Part shown: piece after piece, positions 26,105 through 32,212 of the stretch
Layout: the number at the start of each line of letters is the position of its first letter
Numbering within the stretch: the first letter of the stretch is position 1
Source of the DNA: Luteimonas cucumeris
Lineage (GTDB): Bacteria; Pseudomonadota; Gammaproteobacteria; Xanthomonadales; Xanthomonadaceae
Length of the DNA stretch: 32,212 nt
Direction of reading: 5' to 3'
Assembly: GCF_007830035.1 (NCBI RefSeq)
Contig: NZ_VLKN01000013.1
Coordinates: 1-32,212, forward strand
Position numbers and translations under genes: made by a program
The notes under the pieces: generated by a model
Seen by the model: only the letters and a program-made list of their open reading frames with translations
The model's database searches: none
Told to the model about the DNA's origin: nothing

Positions 26105-27316
26105 TCACACCGTGACCGGCGCGGGCGCGGGCGTGTCGCGGAAACGGTCGCGTACCCGCGACAAGGTATCGATCAGGCCGTCGATCTCGGCGGCGCCATG
26201 CAGCGCCGACAGCGTGATGCGCAGGCGCGCGCCGCCTTCCGGCACGGTCGGCGGGCGGATCGCCGCGACCCAGTAGCCGGCATCCTCCAGCGCGGTCGCA
26301 AAGGCCAGCGCGCGCGCCTCGCTGCCGCAAATGAAGGGCTGGATCGGTGTGTCCGACGGCAGCAGTTCCAGGCCGTGCGCGGCGGCGGAAGTACGCAGGC
26401 GCACGATCGATTCGCGCAGCTTCACCCGACGCCATTCCTCGCGTCGCGCGATCTTCACCGCTGCCAGCGAAGCGGCGGCCTGCGCCGGCGGGATCGCGGT
26501 GCTGTAGATGTACGGGCGCGCGGTTTCCGACAGATGCTGGATCAATGTGTCGTCACCGACCAGCACCGCACCGTAACCGCCCAGCGCCTTGCCCAGCGTC
26601 ACCAGCTGCAGCGGCACGTCGGCCGCACCCAGGCCCGAGAGCGCGACGCTGCCGCGGCCGTTGGCGCCGAGCACGCCGACGCCGTGCGCATCGTCGACGT
26701 ACACCAGCGCCTGCTGCATGCGCGCGGCCAGCATCAGCGCGCGCAGCGGCGCGATGTCGCCATCCATGCTGAACACACCGTCGGTGGCCAGCATCGCCGC
26801 GCCGTCGGGCACGCTGCGCAGCTGCCGCAGCGCGCCTTCGGCATCGGCGTGCGGATAGCGGCGCAGGCGGCAATCGGCCAGTCGCGCGGCATCGATCAGG
26901 CTGGCGTGGTTGAGCCGATCCTGCACGCAGACGTCGTCGCTGCCGAGCAGCGCCTGCACCACCGCGAGGTTGGCGAGGAAGCCGCTGCCGAGCAGCAGCG
27001 CGCGCGGATATTCGAGCCAGTCGGCGACTTCACGCTCGAGCGCGTCGTGCGCGGCGTGATGGCCGCAGACCAGGTGCGAGGCGGTGCTGCCGATGCCGTC
27101 GCGCGAGGCCGCATCCTGCAACGCGGCGACCACCCCGAACTGCTGCGACAGGCCCAGGTAGTCGTTGCCGCAGAAGCCGACCAGCCAGCGGCCATCGACT
27201 TCCAGGCGGGCACCATCGCGACGACTGACGTTGCGGCGCACGCGCGTGCGCTGCAGTGCCTCGCGTTGCGCACGCGCTTCGCGCAGGCGGTCGTGCAGGT
27301 CGGGGCGCGGCGTCAT
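26105..27316 (-). CDS. bioF: 8-amino-7-oxononanoate synthase
   Basis: A 403-residue PLP enzyme that joins pimeloyl-ACP and alanine to give [62 protein letters not shown] and [14 protein letters not shown], containing the PLP lysine, are all in place; [19 protein letters not shown] is the C-terminal signature. The frame stays open upstream through bio[16 protein letters not shown] at ATG 27316, with GAGG 5-6 bases before it, is the real start. It is 35 bp from bioB. Confidence 0.97.
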   Translation of the reverse strand: MTPRPDLHDRLREARAQREALQRTRVRRNVSRRDGARLEVDGRWLVGFCGNDYLGLSQQFGVVAALQDAASRDGIGSTASHLVCGHHAAHDALEREVADWLEYPRALLLGSGFLANLAVVQALLGSDDVCVQDRLNHASLIDAARLADCRLRRYPHADAEGALRQLRSVPDGAAMLATDGVFSMDGDIAPLRALMLAARMQQALVYVDDAHGVGVLGANGRGSVALSGLGAADVPLQLVTLGKALGGYGAVLVGDDTLIQHLSETARPYIYSTAIPPAQAAASLAAVKIARREEWRRVKLRESIVRLRTSAAAHGLELLPSDTPIQPFICGSEARALAFATALEDAGYWVAAIRPPTVPEGGARLRITLSALHGAAEIDGLIDTLSRVRDRFRDTPAPAPVTV

Positions 27317-27351
27317 GGCAGCCTCAGGATAGCGGCTTCGGGCGCTGTCGA

Positions 27352-28392
27352 TCAGGCCGCGCAGGACTGCGCCGGGGCGACGATGTCGGCATGCACCGTG
27401 CTTGCCTCCTCGACCACCGCCATCGGCCGCAGCCCGAGCCGCGCGAACAGGGCCAGGTCGCGTTCGGTGTCGGGGTTGCCGGTGGTCAGCAGCTTCTCGC
27501 CGTAGAAGATCGAGTTGGCGCCGGCGGCGAAGCACAGCGCCTGCAGTTCGTCGCTCATCGATTCGCGGCCGGCCGACAGCCGCACCATCGATCTGGGCAT
27601 GACGATGCGCGCGACCGCGATCGTGCGCACGAATTCGAACGGGTCCAGCTCGGCGGTGCCGGCCAGCGGCGTGCCTTCGACCTGCACCAGACGGTTGATC
27701 GGCACCGAGTCCGGATGCGCCGGCAGGTTGGCCAGGGTCTGCAGCAGGCCGGCGCGTTGCGCGCGTGATTCGCCCATACCGACGATGCCGCCGCAGCAGG
27801 TTTTCATGCCGGCGTCGCGCACGTGCGCCAGCGTGTCGAGGCGATCCTGGAATTCGCGGGTGTGGATGATCTCGCCGTAGAAATCCGGCGCGGTATCGAG
27901 GTTGTGGTTGTAGTAGTCCAGCCCGGCCGATTTCAGCGCCTGCGCCTGGCTGTCGCTGAGCATGCCGAGCGTGGCGCAGGTTTCCAGCCCCAAGGCCTTC
28001 ACCTCGCGGATCATCGCCGCGACCTTGGGGATGTCGCGATCCTTCGGCGAGCGCCAGGCCGCGCCCATGCAGAAGCGCGAAGCGCCAGCGGCCTTGGCCT
28101 GCTTCGCTTTCTCCAGCACCGCCCCGGTGCTCATCAGCTTCTGCGCCTCGACTCCGGTGTGGTAGCGCTGCGCCTGCGGGCAGTAGGCACAATCCTCCGG
28201 GCAGCCGCCGGTCTTCACCGACAGCAGCGTGCTGACCTGGACCTCGGCCGGATCGAAATGATTGCGATGGACGCTGCCGGCGCGGTGCAGCAGCTCGGTG
28301 AACGGCAGCGCGAACAGGGCCTCGATCTCGGGGCGGGACCAGTCGTGGCGCGTGACGGGCGGTGGGGCGCGGTGTTCGCTGACAGCAGGCAT
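27352..28392 (-). CDS. bioB: Biotin synthase
   Basis: A 346-residue radical SAM enzyme that inserts sulfur into dethiobiotin. The 4Fe-4S ligands are Cys64, Cys68 and Cys71 ([10 protein letters not shown]). The 2Fe-2S ligands fall at Cys108, Cys139, Cys199 and Arg271, offset by exactly 11 from E. coli C97, C128, C188 and R260. YNHNLDT and [11 protein letters not shown] are further signatures. ATG 28392 gives the same length as E. coli BioB. Two upstream ATGs (28443 and 28458) would run into the divergent comF start and are not preferred. First gene of the bio operon. Confidence 0.97.
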   Translation of the reverse strand: MPAVSEHRAPPPVTRHDWSRPEIEALFALPFTELLHRAGSVHRNHFDPAEVQVSTLLSVKTGGCPEDCAYCPQAQRYHTGVEAQKLMSTGAVLEKAKQAKAAGASRFCMGAAWRSPKDRDIPKVAAMIREVKALGLETCATLGMLSDSQAQALKSAGLDYYNHNLDTAPDFYGEIIHTREFQDRLDTLAHVRDAGMKTCCGGIVGMGESRAQRAGLLQTLANLPAHPDSVPINRLVQVEGTPLAGTAELDPFEFVRTIAVARIVMPRSMVRLSAGRESMSDELQALCFAAGANSIFYGEKLLTTGNPDTERDLALFARLGLRPMAVVEEASTVHADIVAPAQSCAA

Positions 28393-28441
28393 GGGGGTTT
28401 TCCGACAGACGGCGCATTGCGAAGCCGGCAGTCTGGAAACC

Positions 28442-29170
28442 ATGCCCGCTCCTGTCAACCAAACCAGGCTCCGGATAGTCGACGGCCTGCGTGCCCGCGT
28501 CGGTGCGCTGCTGTGGCCGCCACGCTGCCTGCTGTGCGGCGAAGCCGGGGCCTCAGGCCGCGATCTGTGTCCGGCCTGCGCCGCCGCACTGCCCTGGAAC
28601 CGCAGCGCCTGCCGGCATTGCGCGCTGCCCTTGCCGCTCGCCGCCGACGCCTGCGGTCAGTGCCTGCGACATCCGCCGCCACTGCAGGAAATCCATGCCG
28701 CCCTGATCTACGACTTCCCGGCGGACCGGCTGCTGCCTCGACTGAAATTCCACGGCGACCTTGCCTGCGGCCGCCTGCTGTCGCAGTTGATGATCGATGC
28801 CTGCGTCGACCTGCCGCGCCCGCAGGTCCTGGTTCCGTTGCCGCTGCACCGCGCCCGCCTGCGCAGTCGCGGTTACGACCAGGCGCTTGAACTGGCGCGA
28901 CCGTTGGCGCGCGCACTCGCCATCCCGCTGTCCGATCGCGTCCTGCGGCGGCGACGCGACACCGTGCCGCAATCACGGCTCGATGCCGCCGCACGCCGGC
29001 GCAACCTGCGCAGCGCCTTCGCGGTGGACGCCGCCATCGCATTGCCCGATCACGTCACCCTGGTCGACGACGTGATGACCACCGGTGCCACGCTGCACGC
29101 TGCCGCCAACGCGCTGCATCGCGCAGGCGTGGCGCGCGTCGACGCCTGGGTCTGTGCGCGCGTGCCTTGA
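28442..29170 (+). CDS. comF: ComF/GntX family phosphoribosyltransferase-like protein
   Basis: A 242-residue ComF-type protein. The N-terminal zinc-ribbon has CxxC pairs ([28 protein letters not shown]). The middle carries [19 protein letters not shown] and [23 protein letters not shown]. The PRPP loop [14 protein letters not shown] lies near the C-terminus. Homologues are needed for DNA uptake in naturally competent species; the gene is also linked to bioH in E. coli (gntX), so its place beside bio genes is not unusual. Start ATG 28442 leaves 49 bp to the divergent bioB start. Confidence 0.92.
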   Translation: MPAPVNQTRLRIVDGLRARVGALLWPPRCLLCGEAGASGRDLCPACAAALPWNRSACRHCALPLPLAADACGQCLRHPPPLQEIHAALIYDFPADRLLPRLKFHGDLACGRLLSQLMIDACVDLPRPQVLVPLPLHRARLRSRGYDQALELARPLARALAIPLSDRVLRRRRDTVPQSRLDAAARRRNLRSAFAVDAAIALPDHVTLVDDVMTTGATLHAAANALHRAGVARVDAWVCARVP

Positions 29171-29253
29171 ACCGCGCGCACGACTTCCGGCAGATGCCTG
29201 CGCCTGGATCGCGATGCATGCTGCGGTTACCTCGTTCCTGCAAAGGGCATCCG

Positions 29254-29736
29254 ATGAAGCCCATGCCGATCCTGCTGTCCGTCTGCCTGCTCGCCTGCGG
29301 CTCGGCGCCATTGCGCGCCACCGATGACCGGGCCGCGACCGAAACGCAGTTGCTGGCCGCAACCCAGGCCGTACTCGACGCCCAGGTCCAGTTCGACCAG
29401 AAGGCGCTCGAGGCGCTGCTTGCGCCTGGCTACCTCGAGATATCGCCGCTGGGCGATCTCGACGACCGCGTCGAAGTGATCGGCTTCTATGCGCCTGAGG
29501 CGAAGGCGAAGATGCTGGCCGGCGGCATGCGACCGCTGTCGGCGAAGGTCGACGATGCTCGCGTACGCGTGTTCGACGACCACGCCATCGTCATCGCGCT
29601 CGATACGGCGACACTGGAGGTCAACGATGTCACCCAGCAACGCTCGCTGCGCACCCTGTTCCATTTCCGCAGGATCGACGGCCGCTGGCTGCTGCAGACG
29701 TCACAGGTAACGCCACTGAAACCTCAGTCGCACTAG
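29254..29736 (+). CDS. Exported NTF2-like (DUF4440-type) protein
   Basis: A 160-residue protein. Its signal sequence MKPMPILLSVCLLACGSAPLR could be lipoprotein type (LLAC) or cleaved after LRA. The mature NTF2-like domain reads LLAATQAVLDAQVQFDQKALEALLAPGYLEISPLGDL, then VFDDHAIVIALDTATL and LFHFRRIDGRWLLQTSQVTPL. A frame open upstream to 29167 exists, but AAAGGG before ATG 29254 and the signal peptide favour this start. Substrate and function are unknown. Confidence 0.83.
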   Translation: MKPMPILLSVCLLACGSAPLRATDDRAATETQLLAATQAVLDAQVQFDQKALEALLAPGYLEISPLGDLDDRVEVIGFYAPEAKAKMLAGGMRPLSAKVDDARVRVFDDHAIVIALDTATLEVNDVTQQRSLRTLFHFRRIDGRWLLQTSQVTPLKPQSH

Positions 29737-29826
29737 GTGCCGCGTGCAGGCGCGTTGCCGGTGGCCATCGCCGGCTACGTTGGCCCCCGCATGCCGGCAG
29801 CGTGCTCGCGCATCGGCTTGACTTGC

Positions 29827-29856
29827 CCATGGCGCGGGCGTAACAACGCGCCATGG
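29827..29856. repeat. 10-bp inverted repeat upstream of hdeD-like gene
   Basis: CCATGGCGCG (29827-29836) is perfectly inverted as CGCGCCATGG (29847-29856) around a 10-base loop, ending 29 bases before the ATG of the next gene. It may be a regulator-binding site or a leader hairpin. The rest of the 149-bp gap is GC-rich without a clear promoter. Confidence 0.6.
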
Positions 29857-29885
29857 CGCATTCCGCGCCCTGCCGAGAGGACGTC

Positions 29886-30428
29886 ATGATGACCGGTGTA
29901 TCGCGCAGCTGGTGGGTGTTCCTGGTGTATGGAATCGTCGCGGTGTTGTGCGGCATCGTCATGTTCTTGTGGCCCGGCAAGACGGTACTGGCGCTGGTGT
30001 GGACTTTCGGCGTGCTGTCGCTGGCCGATGGCGTCGTCAGCCTGGTCAGTGCGATGCGCAGATCCGTGGCGCTGCCCGGCTGGCTGCTGGTGCTGTACGG
30101 CCTGATCTCGATCGCGTTCGGCGTGCTGGCGATCATGCAGCCGCAGGCGATGGCTTCGGCGCTGTTGTGGGTGCTGGCGTTGTGGCTGGTGATCGCCGGC
30201 CTGGCGCGCATCGTCTTCGCGATCCAGGTGCGCAAGATCGTCCAGGGCGAATGGTTGCTCGCGCTCAGCGGTTTGCTGGCGATCGCGCTCGGCGTGCTGT
30301 TCTTCGCCCGTCCTGGCGTCGGCCTGGTGACGATCGCGTTGTGGGCCGCGATCGGCGCGATCGCCTACGGCCTGGTGCAGATCGTCGCCGGTTTCCGCCT
30401 GCGCAGGGTGCAGACGCAGCTGATCTGA
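29886..30428 (+). CDS. HdeD-family membrane protein
   Basis: A 180-residue inner-membrane protein with six closely spaced transmembrane helices, of the HdeD/DUF308 family: WWVFLVYGIVAVLCGIVMFLWPGKTVLALVW, then FGVLSLADGVVSLVSAM and two similar halves (LPGWLLVLYGLISIAFGVLAI; GEWLLALSGLLAIALGVLFFARPG). In E. coli, HdeD contributes to acid resistance at high cell density; that role is only inferred here. ATG 29886 has AGAGG six bases upstream, and the adjacent ATG at 29889 is equally possible. It ends convergently with the Rid gene. Confidence 0.9.
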   Translation: MMTGVSRSWWVFLVYGIVAVLCGIVMFLWPGKTVLALVWTFGVLSLADGVVSLVSAMRRSVALPGWLLVLYGLISIAFGVLAIMQPQAMASALLWVLALWLVIAGLARIVFAIQVRKIVQGEWLLALSGLLAIALGVLFFARPGVGLVTIALWAAIGAIAYGLVQIVAGFRLRRVQTQLI

Positions 30429-30432
30429 TCGC

Positions 30433-30465
30433 CCGCCGTCGCCCTTACTTGTCGGGCGACGGCGG
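30433..30465. terminator. Perfect 12-bp hairpin between convergent genes
   Basis: CCGCCGTCGCCC (30433-30444) pairs with GGGCGACGGCGG (30454-30465) around a 9-base loop that includes the stop codon of the Rid gene. It lies just past the hdeD-like gene. There is no T-run on either strand, so it is a hairpin that might stop or stabilise both transcripts rather than a classic intrinsic terminator. Confidence 0.45.
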
Positions 30466-30975
30466 CTTCGGCAACGGAATCGCGGCCTTGGCCGCGCGTC
30501 CGGAGCCGATGATCGCCTCCGCCCGCAGTTCCACCGGCGCACCGGCCGAATACAGCGCGGTGGTGCCGACCGCGGTCCATGCCGGGTAGTGGTCGCGGAA
30601 CACCTCGCGATGCACCTTGAGCATCGGTTCGATCCGACGGCGGAAATCGGCGTTGTCGGTGGCGACGTGGAAGCTGGTCAGCTCGACCACGTCCTCCAGC
30701 GTGGCGCCGGCCTTTTCCAGGTGCGCCTCGAGCTGTTCGAACATCCAGCGGATCTTTTCCTCGTCGGCCTTGCCCGGCCCGCCGGCGGGAATGCCCGACA
30801 CGATCACCCGCTCGCCGATCTTCACCACCGGCGTGTAGTGCAGGCTGTGATACGAGTCCTCCCAGCCCTCCGGCGCGAGATGCTCGCGCGTCGGCGCGGC
30901 GGCCGGATCCTGCGCCTGCACGGCAGCGACGCAGCAGGTACCGAGCAATCCCAGCATCAACAGGCGAATGCGCAT
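30445..30975 (-). CDS. Exported Rid-family protein, atypical
   Basis: A 176-residue protein of the YjgF/RidA fold with a signal peptide (RIRLLMLGLLGTCCVAAVQA-Q). Matching segments are VKIGERVIVSGIPA, MFEQLEAHLEKAGATLEDVVELTSFHV and FRDHYPAWTAVGTTAL. In RidA the last segment reads PARS and holds the arginine that binds the imine/enamine intermediate. Here Trp133 stands in its place, so the ordinary deaminase activity is unlikely. Start ATG 30975 has GGAG 7 bases upstream. Secreted Rid homologues are uncommon in my knowledge; role unknown. Confidence 0.85.
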   Translation of the reverse strand: MRIRLLMLGLLGTCCVAAVQAQDPAAAPTREHLAPEGWEDSYHSLHYTPVVKIGERVIVSGIPAGGPGKADEEKIRWMFEQLEAHLEKAGATLEDVVELTSFHVATDNADFRRRIEPMLKVHREVFRDHYPAWTAVGTTALYSAGAPVELRAEAIIGSGRAAKAAIPLPKPPSPDK

Positions 30976-31091
30976 CGTGGTGCTCCGGCGACAGGAGCTT
31001 CGATTGCAGCGCGCGCCGCCGCCGGACGCAAGCACCAATCCGCCGCCGGCGAGGCAGGACAGCGGTACCGGATGCCAAGGAACGACGACAC

Positions 31092-31997
31092 TCAGCGCAG
31101 CGCGTAGTCCAGCGCGATGCCGGCAAACACCGCCATTCCCACCCAATGGTTGTGCAGGAACGCGCGGAAGCAGGCGTCGCGATCCCGATGCCGCGCGATC
31201 ATGAATTCGTAGGCCACCAGCAGCGCCGCCACGCCCAGTGCCGACCAGAAATACAGGCCCAGTTGCGCCTGTCGCCCGCACAGGGCCAGTGCCGCGAAGA
31301 ACGACGCGTACAGCACGCCCTGCGCGACCAGGTCCAGGTCGCCGAACAGGATCGCCGTCGACTTGGCGCCGGCGCGGATGTCGTCGTCGCGATCGACCAT
31401 CGCGTACCAGGTGTCGTACGCCGTCGACCACAGGATGTTGGCCACGTAAAGCAGCCAGGCCAGTGCCGGCAGCTCGCCGCGCACCGCCGCGAACGCCATC
31501 GGGATGCCCCAGCCGAACGCCAGGCCCAGGTAGACCTGCGGCAGGTAGGTATAGCGTTTCAGGTAGGGATAGCTGGCAGCCAGCACCACGCCGACGAAGC
31601 TCAGCTGGATGGTCAGCCGGTCGAGCGTGAGCACCAGCCCGAATGCCACCAGCATCAACACCGCGAACAGCAGCAACGCCTCGCGCCCGGATACCACGCC
31701 GGTCGCCAGCGGCCGGCCGCGGGTGCGCTCGACCAGCGGATCCAGCCAGCGGTCGGCGTAATCGTTGATCACGCAGCCGGCCGAGCGGGTCAGCCAGACG
31801 CCGGCCGAGAACACGAACAGCGTCCATAGCGGCGGCACGCCTTCGGCCGCCAGCCACAGGCCCCACCAGGTCGGCCACAACAACAGCAGCCAGCCGATCG
31901 GCCGGTCGCCGCGCACCAGTTTCCAGTACTGGTCCAGGCGTTCGCGCCAGCGGGGAACGGGGAGCGGTGCGGGCGGGTGATAGCGTTCGTAGCTCAT
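31092..31997 (-). CDS. ubiA: 4-hydroxybenzoate polyprenyltransferase
   Basis: A 301-residue membrane prenyltransferase that attaches the polyprenyl tail to 4-hydroxybenzoate in ubiquinone synthesis. The two Asp motifs that bind Mg-diphosphate are present: [11 protein letters not shown] near residue 75 and [12 protein letters not shown] near residue 200. [23 protein letters not shown] and [11 protein letters not shown] are also typical. About nine transmembrane helices are visible. It is 116 bp upstream of the Rid gene on the same strand and divergent from tRNA-Arg. Confidence 0.97.
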   Translation of the reverse strand: MSYERYHPPAPLPVPRWRERLDQYWKLVRGDRPIGWLLLLWPTWWGLWLAAEGVPPLWTLFVFSAGVWLTRSAGCVINDYADRWLDPLVERTRGRPLATGVVSGREALLLFAVLMLVAFGLVLTLDRLTIQLSFVGVVLAASYPYLKRYTYLPQVYLGLAFGWGIPMAFAAVRGELPALAWLLYVANILWSTAYDTWYAMVDRDDDIRAGAKSTAILFGDLDLVAQGVLYASFFAALALCGRQAQLGLYFWSALGVAALLVAYEFMIARHRDRDACFRAFLHNHWVGMAVFAGIALDYALR

Positions 31998-32056
31998 GCG
32001 GGCGACAGCCTAACGACTCGCGCCGTCGGGCGCGATCATGGACAATATGCGGCTCG

Positions 32057-32133
32057 GCGCCTGTAGCTCAGCCGGATAGAGTAGTGGCTTCCGAAGCCAT
32101 TGGTCGGGGGTTCGAATCCCTCCAGGCGCGCCA
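32057..32133 (+). tRNA. tRNA-Arg (anticodon CCG)
   Basis: A 77-base cloverleaf. The 7-bp acceptor stem is GCGCCTG with CAGGCGC, then discriminator G and an encoded CCA (32131-32133). D-arm GCTCAGCCGGATAGAGT, anticodon stem GTGGC/GCCAT with loop TTCCGAA (anticodon CCG at 32091-32093, reads CGG), and T-arm GGGGGTTCGAATCCCTC. All arms are intact. The 79 bases after it to the window end show no further tRNA or terminator. Confidence 0.97.
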
Positions 32134-32212
32134 ATCCCTTTCAGTGGGTCTTCTGGTCGGGATTGCCGGCCTCGTGCTTCGCACGCGGCGTTCGGCCTTG
32201 CGCAAGCCGGTG

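Noticed and set aside
26105-28462. A bioF frame extending through bioB as a 785-residue fusion
   Set aside because: The extra N-terminal part is frame-shifted bioB sequence. BioF begins at MTPRPDL with its own ribosome-binding site.

Overview
The window is about 32 kb of high-GC bacterial chromosome. It is ordinary housekeeping DNA with several pieces of repeat-derived and non-coding structure. Gene content points to a gammaproteobacterium of the Xanthomonadaceae/Lysobacteraceae type: a tatABC operon, a split glyQ/glyS glycyl-tRNA synthetase, tamA/tamB, mnmG, ubiA, and a bioB-bioF-bioH-bioC cluster next to comF. Short GTAG-headed palindromic repeats in inverted pairs, of the kind described in Stenotrophomonas, support the same placement. 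That placement is an inference from gene families; there is no rRNA marker here.

Layout. 1-483 is gene-free and carries copy A of a modular dispersed repeat. 484-3541 (+) holds a SYLF-domain exported protein, then tatA-tatB-tatC and an overlapping RDD membrane protein. 3555-5268 (-) holds a BPSS1780-like membrane protein and a class I glutamine amidotransferase. 5383-8480 (+) is glyQ-glyS; glyS carries a sharply bounded AT-richer tract of about 300 bp that looks mosaic. 8493-8596 is an inverted GTAG-REP pair. 8629-15637 (+) is tamA-tamB plus an AlkZ/YcaQ-like winged-helix gene, each joined to the next by a 4-base overlap. 15638-15853 holds a small inverted-repeat element. 15854-19427 (-) holds two lipoproteins, one a sialidase-fold protein, and mnmG.

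The 19428-19906 gap is the most interesting non-coding region. It has a sigma-54-like promoter motif followed about 110 nt later by a near-perfect intrinsic terminator on the + strand, with no recognisable ORF between them, which suggests a small RNA. A Gly/Tyr-rich lipoprotein (-) follows, flanked by a diverged direct repeat. Next come a PLP-dependent serine/threonine dehydratase-like enzyme with an overlapping NTF2-like protein (+), a second GTAG-REP pair that supplies the stop codon of that gene, an orphan exported protein (-) and a DMT-family exporter (-).

23912-28392 (-) is the biotin block bioB-bioF-bioH-bioC, in that transcription order. BioC and BioH make pimeloyl-ACP, BioF makes KAPA and BioB makes biotin from dethiobiotin; bioA and bioD are not in the window. 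Between bioH and bioC lie 470 bp of repeats: seven copies of GGGGCT, a hairpin followed by T residues, and copy B of the dispersed repeat. Copy B runs into bioH and appears to encode its C-terminal tail. The right end holds comF, an exported NTF2-like protein, an HdeD-like membrane protein (+), an exported Rid-family protein lacking the usual arginine (-), ubiA (-) and tRNA-Arg(CCG) (+).
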